Positions 33,132-42,520 are shown, counted from the stretch's first letter. The stretch is DNA of 64,000 nt from JAPPHY01 sp034423135 (GCA_034423135.1 DAOUJC010000011.1:62001-126000); one strand, 5' to 3'. Notes: a model not told the origin generated them from the sequence alone. A program made the numbers and translations.

Positions 33132-34385
33132 ATGACATCAAATCCAGACGCGGTGATGCCGGCCCCGGTCCTTCCGCCTCCTGTATCGGAGCAGGGCGTG
33201 CTGGGCTGGGTGCACGCAAACCTGTTCAGCACCCGGTTCAACACGGCGCTGACCGTCATATCCTGCGTCCTGTTGGCCGTCGTCCTCTGGTATGGGCTGC
33301 GATGGCTCATCATGGACTCCGACTGGACGGTCATAGGAACTCTGGGTGGTCTGCTGATAATGGGGCCGTACAACACCGAGGGTGCATGTCCAGGACAGAA
33401 CTGCTTCTGGAGGCCCCAGGTTGCCCTCATGCTGGTGACCATGCTGCTGGGCATGGGATGGGCGGTTGCAGGCGGAGGCCTGATGAAGCGCTATGCCATA
33501 GGGATTGTGGCGGCGCTGGCCGTATTCTCCCTGTTGCCATACAGCCTGGACGAAATGGGTATGGACGTGCGCCTGCTGCTTCTGGCCAACATACCTGCCC
33601 TGGCGTTGGGCTGGTTCCTGGCCCGCAACACCCGATTGGGAACAGCCCGCTGGCTGGCCATACTGGCGGTCGCTACCTTTATTATCACTCTGGTCCTGCT
33701 GAGAGGGGTGGAGGGAATCCCCGGAATGCAGCCGGTCTCAGTCAACCATTGGGGCGGTCTCATGCTGAATCTGCTGCTGGCCGTCGCAGGGATAACGCTC
33801 AGCTTCCCCATTGGCGTTGCGCTCGCTCTGGGGCGACGCGGCAATCTCCCGGTGGTGAAGCTGTTGTGCGTGCTGTTCATCGAGATATTCCGCGGTGTGC
33901 CTCTGATAACACTTCTGTTCATGTCCACAACGCTGGTGCCTCTTGCCTTTCCCCGAGACTTTCCGGTGAACTCCCTGATGCGCGCGGGCATCGTGATAAC
34001 GCTGTTCAGCTCCGCGTATATGGCTGAGAACATTCGCGGAGGCCTGCAGGCGCTTCATCGAGGGCAGACGGAGGCCGCCCAGTCGCTGGGCTTGCAGACC
34101 TGGCAGACCACCCTGTTCATCACGCTGCCGCAGGCCATACGCAACGTGATACCCGCCATCGTGGGCCAGTTCATCTCGCTGTTCAAGGACACCACGCTTG
34201 TCTTCATCATCGGCATGCAGGATATACTCACGTATAGCAGGGCGTTCATTCAGGGCAACCCTGAGTTCATTGCCAGCGCCCATGAGCTGTTCATCTTCCT
34301 GGCCATTGTCTTCTGGATATTCACCTACAGCATGTCCCACATAAGCAGGAGGATAGAGCTGCATCTGGGCGTGGGCAGACGCTGA
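33132..34385 (+). CDS. Amino-acid ABC transporter permease (AapM-like)
   Basis: 417 aa, with an N-terminal extension of several transmembrane segments before the permease core, as in AapM/BztC. The EAA loop is HRGQTEAAQSLGLQTWQ then ITLPQAIRNVIPA. It pairs with the AapQ-like permease in a heterodimeric channel. It begins nine bases after the AapQ-like gene. Confidence 0.9.
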   Translation: MTSNPDAVMPAPVLPPPVSEQGVLGWVHANLFSTRFNTALTVISCVLLAVVLWYGLRWLIMDSDWTVIGTLGGLLIMGPYNTEGACPGQNCFWRPQVALMLVTMLLGMGWAVAGGGLMKRYAIGIVAALAVFSLLPYSLDEMGMDVRLLLLANIPALALGWFLARNTRLGTARWLAILAVATFIITLVLLRGVEGIPGMQPVSVNHWGGLMLNLLLAVAGITLSFPIGVALALGRRGNLPVVKLLCVLFIEIFRGVPLITLLFMSTTLVPLAFPRDFPVNSLMRAGIVITLFSSAYMAENIRGGLQALHRGQTEAAQSLGLQTWQTTLFITLPQAIRNVIPAIVGQFISLFKDTTLVFIIGMQDILTYSRAFIQGNPEFIASAHELFIFLAIVFWIFTYSMSHISRRIELHLGVGRR

Positions 34386-34402
34386 AGAGAGGAGTGAGTA
34401 GC

Positions 34403-35161
34403 ATGTACGAGGATCAGAACGGTTCGGACGACGACATCATCGTATGCACGGACCTGCACAAGTGGTTCGGCTCGTTTCACGTGCTCAGGGGCATCACCAC
34501 GTCGGTCAGACGCGGCGAAAAGGTGGTCATCCTGGGCCCGTCAGGGTCAGGCAAGTCGACGTTCATCCGCACGCTGAACCGTCTCGAGGAGCACCAGCGC
34601 GGCACCATAGTGGTGGACGGCATTGAGCTTTCGAACGACGTGCGGAACGTGGATACAATTCGCAGGGAAGTGGGAATGGTGTTCCAGTCGTTCAACCTCT
34701 TTCCGCACCTGACGGTGATGCAGAACATCACGCTCGCGCCTCAGAAGGTCCGCAAGTGGCCGAAGGCAAAGGCCGAGGAAATTGCGATCGAACTTCTGAC
34801 GCGTGTGGGCATACCGGAGCAGGCGGGCAAATTCCCCGGTGAGCTATCGGGCGGGCAGCAGCAGAGAGTGGCTATCGCCCGCGCGCTGGCCATGCAGCCG
34901 AAGATCATGCTCTTCGACGAGCCAACGTCGGCGCTGGACCCGGAGATGATCAACGAGGTTCTTGACGTTATGAGGGAGCTGGCCCACTCCGGGATGACGA
35001 TGCTGATAGTGAGCCACGAGATCGGCTTTGCCCGCGAGGTTGCGGACCGCATCATGATGTTCGACGAGGGAGTCGTAATCGAGGAGGGAACGGCGGAGGA
35101 GTTCTTCACCAACCCTCAGCACGAGCGGGCCAAGGAGTTCCTGTCCAAGATTCTGGCGTGA
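34403..35161 (+). CDS. Amino-acid ABC transporter ATP-binding protein (AapP/GlnQ-like)
   Basis: 252 aa from the ATG at 34403, eight bases after GAGAGGAG. Walker A GPSGSGKST, Q-loop VFQSFNLFPHLT, signature LSGGQQQR, Walker B IMLFDEPTSALDPE and the switch His in VSHE are all intact. It powers the transporter encoded just upstream. The four genes 30768-35161 form one complete operon. Confidence 0.95.
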   Translation: MYEDQNGSDDDIIVCTDLHKWFGSFHVLRGITTSVRRGEKVVILGPSGSGKSTFIRTLNRLEEHQRGTIVVDGIELSNDVRNVDTIRREVGMVFQSFNLFPHLTVMQNITLAPQKVRKWPKAKAEEIAIELLTRVGIPEQAGKFPGELSGGQQQRVAIARALAMQPKIMLFDEPTSALDPEMINEVLDVMRELAHSGMTMLIVSHEIGFAREVADRIMMFDEGVVIEEGTAEEFFTNPQHERAKEFLSKILA

Positions 35162-35242
35162 GGCCGCCACGCGCGACGCCGTCGCCCCTGTATCGGTGAA
35201 ACCGGCCGCGGGAAGACTATGCAGGCCTGCGCGTCCCTGTAC

Positions 35243-38200
35243 CTACGCCGTCTCCGGCGCCTCCTCCCGTGAGGCCCGACGACCTCGCCGGAACAGCCCC
35301 GGTATGCTCTCGTTGAACAGGGCATAGACGATGGGCACCACGAACAGCGTCAGAAACGTGGAACTCGCCAGGCCGCCAATCACCACCGTCGCCAGCTCTG
35401 CGCTCACTATGCCGCCTGCCTGCGCGGTTGCCGCAAGGGGGACGAGCGCGAAGCTCGTCGTTAGCGCAGTCATGAGGATGGGCCGGAGCCGGACGCGCGC
35501 TCCCGTGATCAGCGCGTCGTGCACGCTCAGCCCGCGCATTCGCAGCTGCTCCACGAACGTGATGAGCACGATGGCGTTGGTGACCACGATACCGATCAGC
35601 AGCAGCACTCCCATCATCGCGGCGATGCCCAGGGAGTGACCCGTGACCGCCAGCCCGACCAAAACGCCGATCAGGGCCAGCGGCAGGCTGGTAACGATGA
35701 CCAGCGGATTCCGCAGGGAGCCAAGGCTGGCCACCATGACAAGGTAGACCAGCACAATGCCCACTGCCATCGAGATGAAGATTGCTCGAAAGCCCTCGGC
35801 AATGTCCGCAAAGATGCCGCCGCTCACGACGCTCACGCCGGGCGGAACGTCCAGGGCGTCGATTTCCTGGTCGATGAGTTGGCCGACGCGCTGGGTGTCG
35901 TCCGAGGTGATGTCCGCGGTGATGGTTGCGGAGCGCCGTCCGTCGGTGCGGCTGATGGTCACCGGGCCCTCGCGCACCTCAACCGTCGCCAGTTCCCCGA
36001 GGCGCGCTGTGCCGCCCGGTCCGGTAATGGTCAGCTGCCTCAGCCGGTCGAGTCCAGCCACGAAGCGCGGGTCGGCCGCGAGGGTCACGTCCGTCCGCTC
36101 GCCGTCAATCACGACGGTGGTGATGCTACGGCCGGTGAGGTACTGGCTCAGCTGAAGACCTATCTGGCGTGTGCTCAGACCGATGGCGCCGGCCTTCTGC
36201 GGGTCGACCGCGATCGAGACCTCGTTACGGGCCTGCGCCACGTTGCTCTCCAGGTTTTCTATGCCATCGATCGCCGCGATGGCGGCGGTGAGTTGCTGAG
36301 CCGCGACGACGATGTCGTCGTAGTTCGATCCGGTGATGCTGATGTCCACGCCGCTTGCGGGCGGCCCTGCGTTCACCTCGGTAATCCTCAGCGTCCTCCC
36401 AGGCTGCTCCAGCTCGTTCCGCAGAATGTCAGCAGTGTTTTCAGGGGCGTCGCTGGAAAGAATCAGAAGGAAACTGGCTTCATTGAGGCCGGTGGGCGCC
36501 GCCGTCAGACCGAAGGCGTCTGAGCCAATAGTGGCCACGTAAAGCTCTGAGATCTCTGCAACACGCGCCTCGATCTCTTCCACCTGCTCGGTAGTCGCGT
36601 CCACGGGCGTTCCGGGAGGCGTGGTGAGCTCCATGGTGATGATGCGTTCTTCGCCTGAGGGCAGGAAAGTGATGGGGATAACAGCAAGCAGGGCGGGGCT
36701 GGCCGCGGTCAGCAATATGACCACGGTGAGGGTGATGGCCTTGTGGCGGAGCACCCACCGGAGAGCGGGGGTATAGGCCCGCTGCAGCAACGATTCCTGA
36801 ATGATTATGCCGTTCTCGTCCTCCAGTGCAGCGCCTGTCAGGTCGCCGGGGCGGAGCAGGTACGCGCCAAGCACCGGGACGGCGGTGAGCGCCACCACGA
36901 GCGAGGCGATGAGAGCGAAGGTCACCGTGAGGGCGAACGGCAGGAAGAATGCGCCAACCAGCCCCTGAATGAAGGCGAGCGGAGCGAACACAACTACAGT
37001 CGTCAGCGTTGAGGCGAATATGGCCGGCCCGACCTCCGTTGTGGCGTCGAGGGCGGCCTTCCATCGGTCGCGTCCCGCCTGAATGTGGCGGTACACGTTC
37101 TCCAGCACAACGATCGAGTCATCGACCACGCGGCCCACGGAAATGGCAAGACCGCCGAGCGTCATGAAGTTCAGCGTCAGGTCCTGCCACGCCAGCAACA
37201 GCACGCCGGTGAATACGCTTAGCGGAATGGACAAGCCGATGACTATGGTGGGGCGCAGGGTGTTCCCAAGCCCGCGGAGCACCGAGGGCCGTATGGTGAG
37301 CATGAAAGCGAAGACAACCGAGACGGCGAAGAAGAACCCGAATATAGCCTCGCGCCTGAGGTTGTCGATCTCGGACTGGATTTCGGGGCCCTGGTCGGAC
37401 ACGATGACTATTTCCACGTCGTCGGGCAGGGCCAAGCTGTCCAGCACATCGCGTATGCCGCTGGTGACCTCCACCGTGTTGGCCTCCGCCTCCTTGAGAA
37501 CGGAGATGCTGACGCTGGGCTTGCCGTTTGTGCGGGAAATGGTGCGAGGATCTCCCGTCGTCAGCCGCACGTCCGCCACGTCGCTCAGGCGTATGGGGCC
37601 GGTCTCCGAGGCGCCGACGATGAGGTCTGCGATCTCCTCGACGGAGCTCAGAGTGTGGGTGGTCTTTGCCGGCATGGCCTGACGCCCATCGAAGACGAGG
37701 CCCGCGGGCGCGCTGAGGTTGTTGTCGGTGAGAGTTGCGCTTATCTGGGCCAGCGATATGCCGTTCTGGAGCATGCTCTGCGGGTTGACCGTAATCTGGA
37801 CGCGCCGTTCTACCTCGCCGGAGACCGAGATACGCATGACGCCCTCTACCTCGTTGAGCGCGGGAAGGATTTCCGACTGCACCAGCGCGCGCATGTCGGC
37901 AATGTCACGGAACGACACTGCGCTGATCTGCATGATCGGAAACTCCTGCGGATTGAAGCGGCCAACCTCCGGCCTCTCGACGCCCTCCGGGAGGTCTAGG
38001 TTGGTCATCGCTGCCTCAACGTCGCTCTCCGCGCGCGCCATGTCAGTTCCAAATACAAAGGTGGCGAGCACGACGGTGTTGCCCTCGAAGGTTGTGGACT
38101 GGACGCGATCCAGCTGGTCAAGGCCTGAGATCGCCGACTCGATAGGCGCAGTGACCTCCGCGGCCACGGCGTCCGGGTTGGCGGCTGGGTACTCGGCGGT

Positions 38201-38344
38201 GATGGCCACGAGCGGGAACTCGATCTCCGGGAACAAGTCGACTCGCAGGCTGTTATAGGCCGTAACGCCGGAAATCAGCAGGATGATGATGGCCAGCAGG
38301 GTCACGGAGCGCCTGCTGATGGCCATGCCGGTTATGAAGTGCAT
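35243..38344 (-). CDS. RND-family efflux permease (HAE1/AcrB-like)
   Basis: 1033 aa, the full RND length. TM1 lies near residues 10-30, a large periplasmic loop is present in each half, and the transmembrane core has GRVVDDSIVVLENVYRH, the family's conserved TM4 region. FALIASLVVALTAVPVL and the second-half TM bundle (~830-1010) are complete. AGGGAGA seven bases upstream supports the ATG. It would export lipophilic compounds using the proton gradient. No membrane-fusion protein or outer-membrane channel is encoded beside it, so it may act alone. Confidence 0.93.
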   Translation of the reverse strand: MHFITGMAISRRSVTLLAIIILLISGVTAYNSLRVDLFPEIEFPLVAITAEYPAANPDAVAAEVTAPIESAISGLDQLDRVQSTTFEGNTVVLATFVFGTDMARAESDVEAAMTNLDLPEGVERPEVGRFNPQEFPIMQISAVSFRDIADMRALVQSEILPALNEVEGVMRISVSGEVERRVQITVNPQSMLQNGISLAQISATLTDNNLSAPAGLVFDGRQAMPAKTTHTLSSVEEIADLIVGASETGPIRLSDVADVRLTTGDPRTISRTNGKPSVSISVLKEAEANTVEVTSGIRDVLDSLALPDDVEIVIVSDQGPEIQSEIDNLRREAIFGFFFAVSVVFAFMLTIRPSVLRGLGNTLRPTIVIGLSIPLSVFTGVLLLAWQDLTLNFMTLGGLAISVGRVVDDSIVVLENVYRHIQAGRDRWKAALDATTEVGPAIFASTLTTVVVFAPLAFIQGLVGAFFLPFALTVTFALIASLVVALTAVPVLGAYLLRPGDLTGAALEDENGIIIQESLLQRAYTPALRWVLRHKAITLTVVILLTAASPALLAVIPITFLPSGEERIITMELTTPPGTPVDATTEQVEEIEARVAEISELYVATIGSDAFGLTAAPTGLNEASFLLILSSDAPENTADILRNELEQPGRTLRITEVNAGPPASGVDISITGSNYDDIVVAAQQLTAAIAAIDGIENLESNVAQARNEVSIAVDPQKAGAIGLSTRQIGLQLSQYLTGRSITTVVIDGERTDVTLAADPRFVAGLDRLRQLTITGPGGTARLGELATVEVREGPVTISRTDGRRSATITADITSDDTQRVGQLIDQEIDALDVPPGVSVVSGGIFADIAEGFRAIFISMAVGIVLVYLVMVASLGSLRNPLVIVTSLPLALIGVLVGLAVTGHSLGIAAMMGVLLLIGIVVTNAIVLITFVEQLRMRGLSVHDALITGARVRLRPILMTALTTSFALVPLAATAQAGGIVSAELATVVIGGLASSTFLTLFVVPIVYALFNESIPGLFRRGRRASREEAPETA

Positions 38345-38660
38345 GATGGGTCTCCCTGAAAGAAGTAGCGCCCCTTGACCGGCGTGTCGGACGCGTTCCG
38401 AGTTCCGGCGCGGGGCGAAATGTCAGCATTGTGCATTCTATCACGTAGCCGGTGGTATTGCGATGTTGAGAGCATGATTTCGTTGCGGAGGTGAACCCAG
38501 TACCGGCACTCCTAAATGTTCCCAAGTGGATGGCCTGCCAGTGACCGGTCTTGCATTCGGCTAGCCTCTGCGCGGTGGGCTGAGCCGTCAGACTGTGCCG
38601 GTACCGCTGTGCCTGCAGCCCGGCGGACTGGCGTATATGGCCGCAATCCGGCATAGGGTA

Positions 38661-38688
38661 TCTTCACACTTATAAGGAATTGTGAAGA
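38661..38688. repeat. Operator-like dyad TCTTCACA-N12-TGTGAAGA
   Basis: The 8-base arms 38661-38668 and 38681-38688 are exact complements, 12 bases apart, and the spacer contains TATAAG. The arrangement is typical of a dimeric repressor site over a -10 box. The right arm runs into the GTG of the small frame at 38682. Confidence 0.45.
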
Positions 38689-38798
38689 CTGACGTAACTC
38701 TCCGGCGCTTGATGGAGCTCCTTGCGGACAGCACCGGTATTCTCCTAACCGTGCAGAGTCCGGGCAGGGGATTCGTGGCGGAGCAGCGCGTACCTTGA
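38682..38798 (+). CDS. Possible 38-residue small protein
   Basis: A GTG-started frame encodes 38 residues with an amphipathic N-terminal half (TLRRLMELLADSTGILL) and a polar tail. Its only support is the dyad with a TATAAG box immediately upstream. It may be a remnant of a regulator gene rather than a real small protein. No homologue is recognised. Confidence 0.2.
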   Translation: MKTDVTLRRLMELLADSTGILLTVQSPGRGFVAEQRVP

Positions 38799-38865
38799 CT
38801 CATTGAGCGAGGCCGCGGGTTTCAGGTGGCCTCAAGTACCCCGGCCGGTTATTGCGGGAATTCGC

Positions 38866-38960
38866 GTCGCGCCAACACTTTCATGCGCCCTGCATACAAC
38901 AGTGCCGAGCTTGGGAAATGCGCCTCGAAGTGTCGTTTGCGGCAGTGTTGGCGCCGCGAC
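38866..38960. repeat. Imperfect inverted repeat (GCGCCAACACT arms)
   Basis: GCGCCAACACT (38869-38879) is exactly complementary to AGTGTTGGCGC (38944-38954). The match extends outward through GTC/GAC with two inserted bases. The 64-base interior has no coding content. It could be a large hairpin or the ends of a small degenerate element. Confidence 0.4.
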
Positions 38961-39016
38961 AACACTGCGGCTCATTGACCTGGAGAGTCGGCGCTGCCCG
39001 ATGACAATTGTTGCGT

Positions 39017-39046
39017 TTGACATGCAGATACGCCAGTTGGGATAAT
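39017..39046 (+). promoter_or_regulatory. Promoter of the CPA2 antiporter gene
   Basis: A perfect TTGACA (39017-39022) and GATAAT (39041-39046) are 18 bases apart. This implies an untranslated leader of about 115-130 bases. Confidence 0.6.
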
Positions 39047-39167
39047 TGGCAATCGACCAAGGCGCTGCGCTGCAACCTGAAGCAATGTACAGGTTGCGGC
39101 CGCGCCACGCAGACCGGGTGAGGCGGAGGCTTGTGACCAGGTCTGTGTCGCCCGGTGCAAACTCCAG

Positions 39168-40832
39168 TTGGGGGTGCAACGCGGATTGGACATCCACGAT
39201 GCCCTGTTCTCGATAGGCCTGCTCATCGTAGGGGCGAAGCTGCTTGAAGGAGCTTTCAAGCGCTTCGGCCTGAACTCGATTATTGCCTTTGCCGTCACGG
39301 GAGCAGTTCTTGGTCCAGTGACGGGACTGGTGGAGCCAACCGGCGATCTCGACCTCATTCTGAGCATCGGAATTTTCATGTTCTTCTTCCTCATAGGCCT
39401 GGAGGAACTGGACATTCGAGGCTTCATCGCAGCCATTCGCGGGCGGCTGTTCTTCGCGGCGTTTCTGTCGGTGGCCATCTCGCTGGTGGCGTCGCTGGCG
39501 GTCACTACGGACGTCGTCATCGATCTGGGGCTGGAACTGAGCTTCACGCAGGCGATGGGCCTGGCCGGCGTGCTGTCGCTGTCAAGTTTGGGAGTGGCGG
39601 CCAAGGCGTTGATAGACCAGGGACGCCTGAAAGAGCGTGTGGGCGTTCAGATTTTCACCGCCGTGATCATCGCCGAGCTGATTGCACTGTTTATCGTGGG
39701 ATTCACTATCAGCGAGCACTTCTACTCCGGAGACCACAGCCAGGCTCCGGACCTGCAAAGTATTGGGACAGTTGTCGCGCAAATCGCGGGGTTTGCCATT
39801 CTGACGTGGCTATTCTCCACAAAGGTGCTTCCGAGAATCATCGTAGTGTTGCAGCACTTTCTTCAGGTGCCTCAGTTGTCGTTTGGTGTGCTGCTGGGTG
39901 GTCTCTTCCTCGTCGTAGTGGTAGCGGAGGAGGCCGGACTGCACGGCTCGCTTGGCGCGCTGCTCTTTGGCGCAGCCTTGTCCGCGCTGCCCTATCAGGT
40001 GAGGCGAGACATTATGCCGGGCATGAGGAGCGCGGCCGAGGGGTTCTTCGTGCCGCTGTTCTTTGCATCCGCAGGTCTACAGCTTAGCTTTGAGTTTCTC
40101 AGGTTGCCCCCCGAGACGATTCTGGCGCTGACGCTGGTGCCGTTCGCGGGGAAGTTCGCAGGGTCGTTCCTGAGCGCGTTCGTGATGAGGCTGGAGGCGC
40201 CGTTTGCGATGGCAGCAGGCCTGATGGCCAAGGGCGTGGCGGAGATTGCGTTGCTGCTTCTGCTCCTCAATACCGGTGCGATAGACGAGCGAGTCTTCTC
40301 CTTGCTGGTACTGATGATGTTCGCATACATACTGCTGACTCCACTGGGCATAAGTTTCGCTCTCAAGAGGATGAGGAGCTCCGGTGCCTCCGGTGAGCAG
40401 GGTAGAGTTCCGCCATTGCTGGTACGCTTTGCGCTGGAGGACGTGCGAGTTCAGGACATACTGGACCGATCTCGGACGTACCCGGACAAGTCGCTGTCAG
40501 TCAAGGCGTTTGCAGAGACCTGGCTGTTTCCGGAGCAGCACGATTACGTGGTGGTGGATAAAGGCCAGCTGGCCGGCATCGTGTCGCTGAGCATGCTGCG
40601 CTATCTCCCGAGGAGCGTGTGGGAGGGAACGTCTCTGAGCAGCGTGCTGCGATCCAATACGCCCATGGCATACGGCGACGAGTTGGTGGAAGACGCGCTG
40701 CAACGGATGACAGAGAACTCGATCATGGTCCTGCCTGTGGCCGACAGGGTGACGGGTGAGCTGATCGGCTCCATCTCCAGCCACGAAGTGCTGGAGATGC
40801 TGGTGGTCACTGCCCAGGGCCCCGACCTCTGA
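39168..40832 (+). CDS. CPA2-family monovalent cation:proton antiporter with CBS-like C-terminus
   Basis: 554 aa. Residues ~10-400 hold 11-12 transmembrane helices of the KefB/Na-H exchanger type, including FFLIGLEELDIRGF and AGLHGSLGALLFGAALS. The C-terminal ~140 residues are soluble and contain paired CBS-like segments, DYVVVDKGQLAGIVSL and IMVLPVADRVTGELIGSIS, suggesting nucleotide control. It exchanges K+ or Na+ for H+. The start is uncertain: TTG at 39168, GTG at 39174 or TTG at 39186, all without a clean Shine-Dalgarno sequence. Confidence 0.88.
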   Translation: MGVQRGLDIHDALFSIGLLIVGAKLLEGAFKRFGLNSIIAFAVTGAVLGPVTGLVEPTGDLDLILSIGIFMFFFLIGLEELDIRGFIAAIRGRLFFAAFLSVAISLVASLAVTTDVVIDLGLELSFTQAMGLAGVLSLSSLGVAAKALIDQGRLKERVGVQIFTAVIIAELIALFIVGFTISEHFYSGDHSQAPDLQSIGTVVAQIAGFAILTWLFSTKVLPRIIVVLQHFLQVPQLSFGVLLGGLFLVVVVAEEAGLHGSLGALLFGAALSALPYQVRRDIMPGMRSAAEGFFVPLFFASAGLQLSFEFLRLPPETILALTLVPFAGKFAGSFLSAFVMRLEAPFAMAAGLMAKGVAEIALLLLLLNTGAIDERVFSLLVLMMFAYILLTPLGISFALKRMRSSGASGEQGRVPPLLVRFALEDVRVQDILDRSRTYPDKSLSVKAFAETWLFPEQHDYVVVDKGQLAGIVSLSMLRYLPRSVWEGTSLSSVLRSNTPMAYGDELVEDALQRMTENSIMVLPVADRVTGELIGSISSHEVLEMLVVTAQGPDL

Positions 40833-41136
40833 GGTCTGCCGGAACTCGGTGGCGATGCGCCGCCGCGTGTGACAAGCAATAGCTGGTATCGGCTCTCCCG
40901 GCGGCAGGTGAGAGGCGGCCGATTTGACTTGTAACGCAGGCTGGCCTTACCCTTGGACACGGCCGGAGTTGCAGGCGCCCTGGTAGGACATCCATTGGAC
41001 AGTCTCACGTCCAGTCGGGTTCGTTGCCTCACCACGATTGACTGACGTGCGCTTGATTGCCGCTCAGTGCGGCTCCGTTCCACTCCCAAACACGAACGAA
41101 CCGGGACAATGTAAATTCTCAGCACAGGAGGAATTC
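40833..41136. other. 304-base gap with no recognised feature
   Basis: No coding frame or convincing hairpin is seen. A TTGACT at 41038 has no -10 partner at the right distance. The only clear element is AGGAGG (41126-41131), which serves the next gene. Confidence 0.5.
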
Positions 41137-41778
41137 ATGGAGCGACCCAAAAGCCAGCTTACTGAAGACTTCTGGAAGGAGAAGCCTGCTACCGTGGGCG
41201 GAATGCTGCTGCAAGACGACGTCCCCGGCCTTGGAGAGGCGGAAAGAGCCGAGATACTCGCACAACTGCCTGACCTGGACGGTAAGAACATTCTTGAGCT
41301 TGGAGCCGGAATAGGGAGGTACACGTCCCACTTTGTGCGAGTGGCGAACCACGTGACGGCTGTCGATTTCGTGGAGCGGTTCCTTGACGAGAACCGGCAG
41401 GTGACAGCCTCCTATAGCAACGTGAGCTATCACTGCGCGAACGTGATGGAGATGGAATTAGATGAGGAGGCCTTTGACTTCGTGTTCTGGAACTGGCTCC
41501 TCATGTACCTCAGCGACTCGGACATAGTTTCGCTGCGGGATAGGGTTCGCTCCTGGATGCGTGTAGGCGGCATCCTGTTCTTCCGGGAGAGCTGTTTCCA
41601 GGGCGCTTCCGGGCCACCCGCCAATCCCAACAACCCCGCCACGTACCGAGAAGCCGAACTCTACACCCGGTTGTTCGAGGGCGATTTCAGGCTCATTCGG
41701 AAGGGCTACGTTGCGGCGTATGAGCAGCTCCTGGGCAGGTCCAATCAGCGCTTCTGGCTACTTGAGCGCTGCCGCTGA
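41137..41778 (+). CDS. Phosphoethanolamine N-methyltransferase-like SAM methyltransferase
   Basis: 213 aa from the ATG at 41137, five bases after AGGAGG. SAM-binding motif I is ILELGAGIGRYT (52-63). Two long runs match what I recall of the N-terminal domain of plant PEAMT: NWLLMYLSD (119-127) and GGILFFRESCF (~144-154), then a YREAELYTRLF segment. Plant PEAMT has two methyltransferase domains; only the first is present here. The likely substrate is phosphoethanolamine or a related head group, leading toward phosphocholine. No phospholipid gene is adjacent, so the substrate is inference. Confidence 0.78.
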   Translation: MERPKSQLTEDFWKEKPATVGGMLLQDDVPGLGEAERAEILAQLPDLDGKNILELGAGIGRYTSHFVRVANHVTAVDFVERFLDENRQVTASYSNVSYHCANVMEMELDEEAFDFVFWNWLLMYLSDSDIVSLRDRVRSWMRVGGILFFRESCFQGASGPPANPNNPATYREAELYTRLFEGDFRLIRKGYVAAYEQLLGRSNQRFWLLERCR

Positions 41779-41855
41779 TTGACCCGCAGGCCACAATGCA
41801 GAGACACATTTGGCATTTCAGCGTGGCATAGCAGACCCACCCCAGCGACTGGCGT

Positions 41856-42470
41856 CTAGCCTGGCGGCGACCTCTGCGGCCACGGCTTCCAGTTGAGGTC
41901 CAGCCGGCGAGCGCCGCCTGTCAAATCGATAGCCACGCGCCTGTCCATGGGGGACTCCCCCCGTGACCAGATACCGGTGTTCCTCTGTTCCAGCCGTGTT
42001 TGATCCGCCCACCTCTCCCTCTCTCTCCATGCGGAGCCTGCCAGCACGGGGATGCGAATTCCCTCCCGGAAGCGCCCCGCGGTTACGTCGTCGACAAAGT
42101 CGATGAGCCGCTCAATTTCTCCCTCCGCCGACTCGTCGCACGCGTCGCAGCCGCAGTCCGGGAAGGGCTCAATGAGCCAGCGCCCAAAGCGGAGGTGAAG
42201 TCCTGGGAAGTCCGAGAAGACGATTGTGATTGGTGCCGCGCCGCTGTCGCTAGGCGTGAGCTTGACGGTTGGGGCAGCGGGCGTCATGCGTCGCTCCATC
42301 TCCTCGTCGAGCCCGTACGCCTCGGTTAGCGTCACGTCGTACTCGCTGTGCAGCCGGACGATGATCTCCCGCATGGCCGCGTGCAGAGGCCGGAAGCGCT
42401 CGGCGTCAGTGACTCGGCTGTAGGCCTCCTCAGGAGGCCCGTCCGGTCCCCATCGATTGCCGTAGGACAT
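41856..42470 (-). CDS. Conserved hypothetical protein, DUF6226-like
   Basis: 204 aa from the ATG at 42470, nine bases after GGGAG; longer in-frame starts lack a site. Recognisable features are RWGPDGPPEEAYSRVT at the N-terminus and a CGCDACDE cluster (three Cys) in the middle, followed by LIDFVDDVTAGRF. These resemble, from memory, actinobacterial proteins filed as DUF6226. No function is known. There is no signal or membrane segment. The gene stands alone between the methyltransferase and ilvA, and horizontal transfer is possible. Confidence 0.65.
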   Translation of the reverse strand: MSYGNRWGPDGPPEEAYSRVTDAERFRPLHAAMREIIVRLHSEYDVTLTEAYGLDEEMERRMTPAAPTVKLTPSDSGAAPITIVFSDFPGLHLRFGRWLIEPFPDCGCDACDESAEGEIERLIDFVDDVTAGRFREGIRIPVLAGSAWRERERWADQTRLEQRNTGIWSRGESPMDRRVAIDLTGGARRLDLNWKPWPQRSPPG

Positions 42471-42520
42471 AGTCGACTGCTCCCTTGACGGTGCTTCAGC
42501 GACGTGACCGCCGCTGCTGC

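Larger units (their letters stand above)
38345..39167. other. 823-base gap with no convincing gene
   Basis: This gap lies between the divergent RND and antiporter genes. It holds a perfect 8+8 dyad around 38661-38688, a possible 38-codon frame (38682-38798), a long imperfect inverted repeat (38866-38960) and the antiporter promoter. Other frames look like noise. The base composition is slightly more AT-rich than neighbouring genes, which could mark decayed coding sequence. Confidence 0.6.

Noticed and set aside
35519..36523. 334-residue plus-strand frame opposite the RND gene
   Set aside because: His/Asp/Arg-rich antisense shadow; the RND frame has full family homology.
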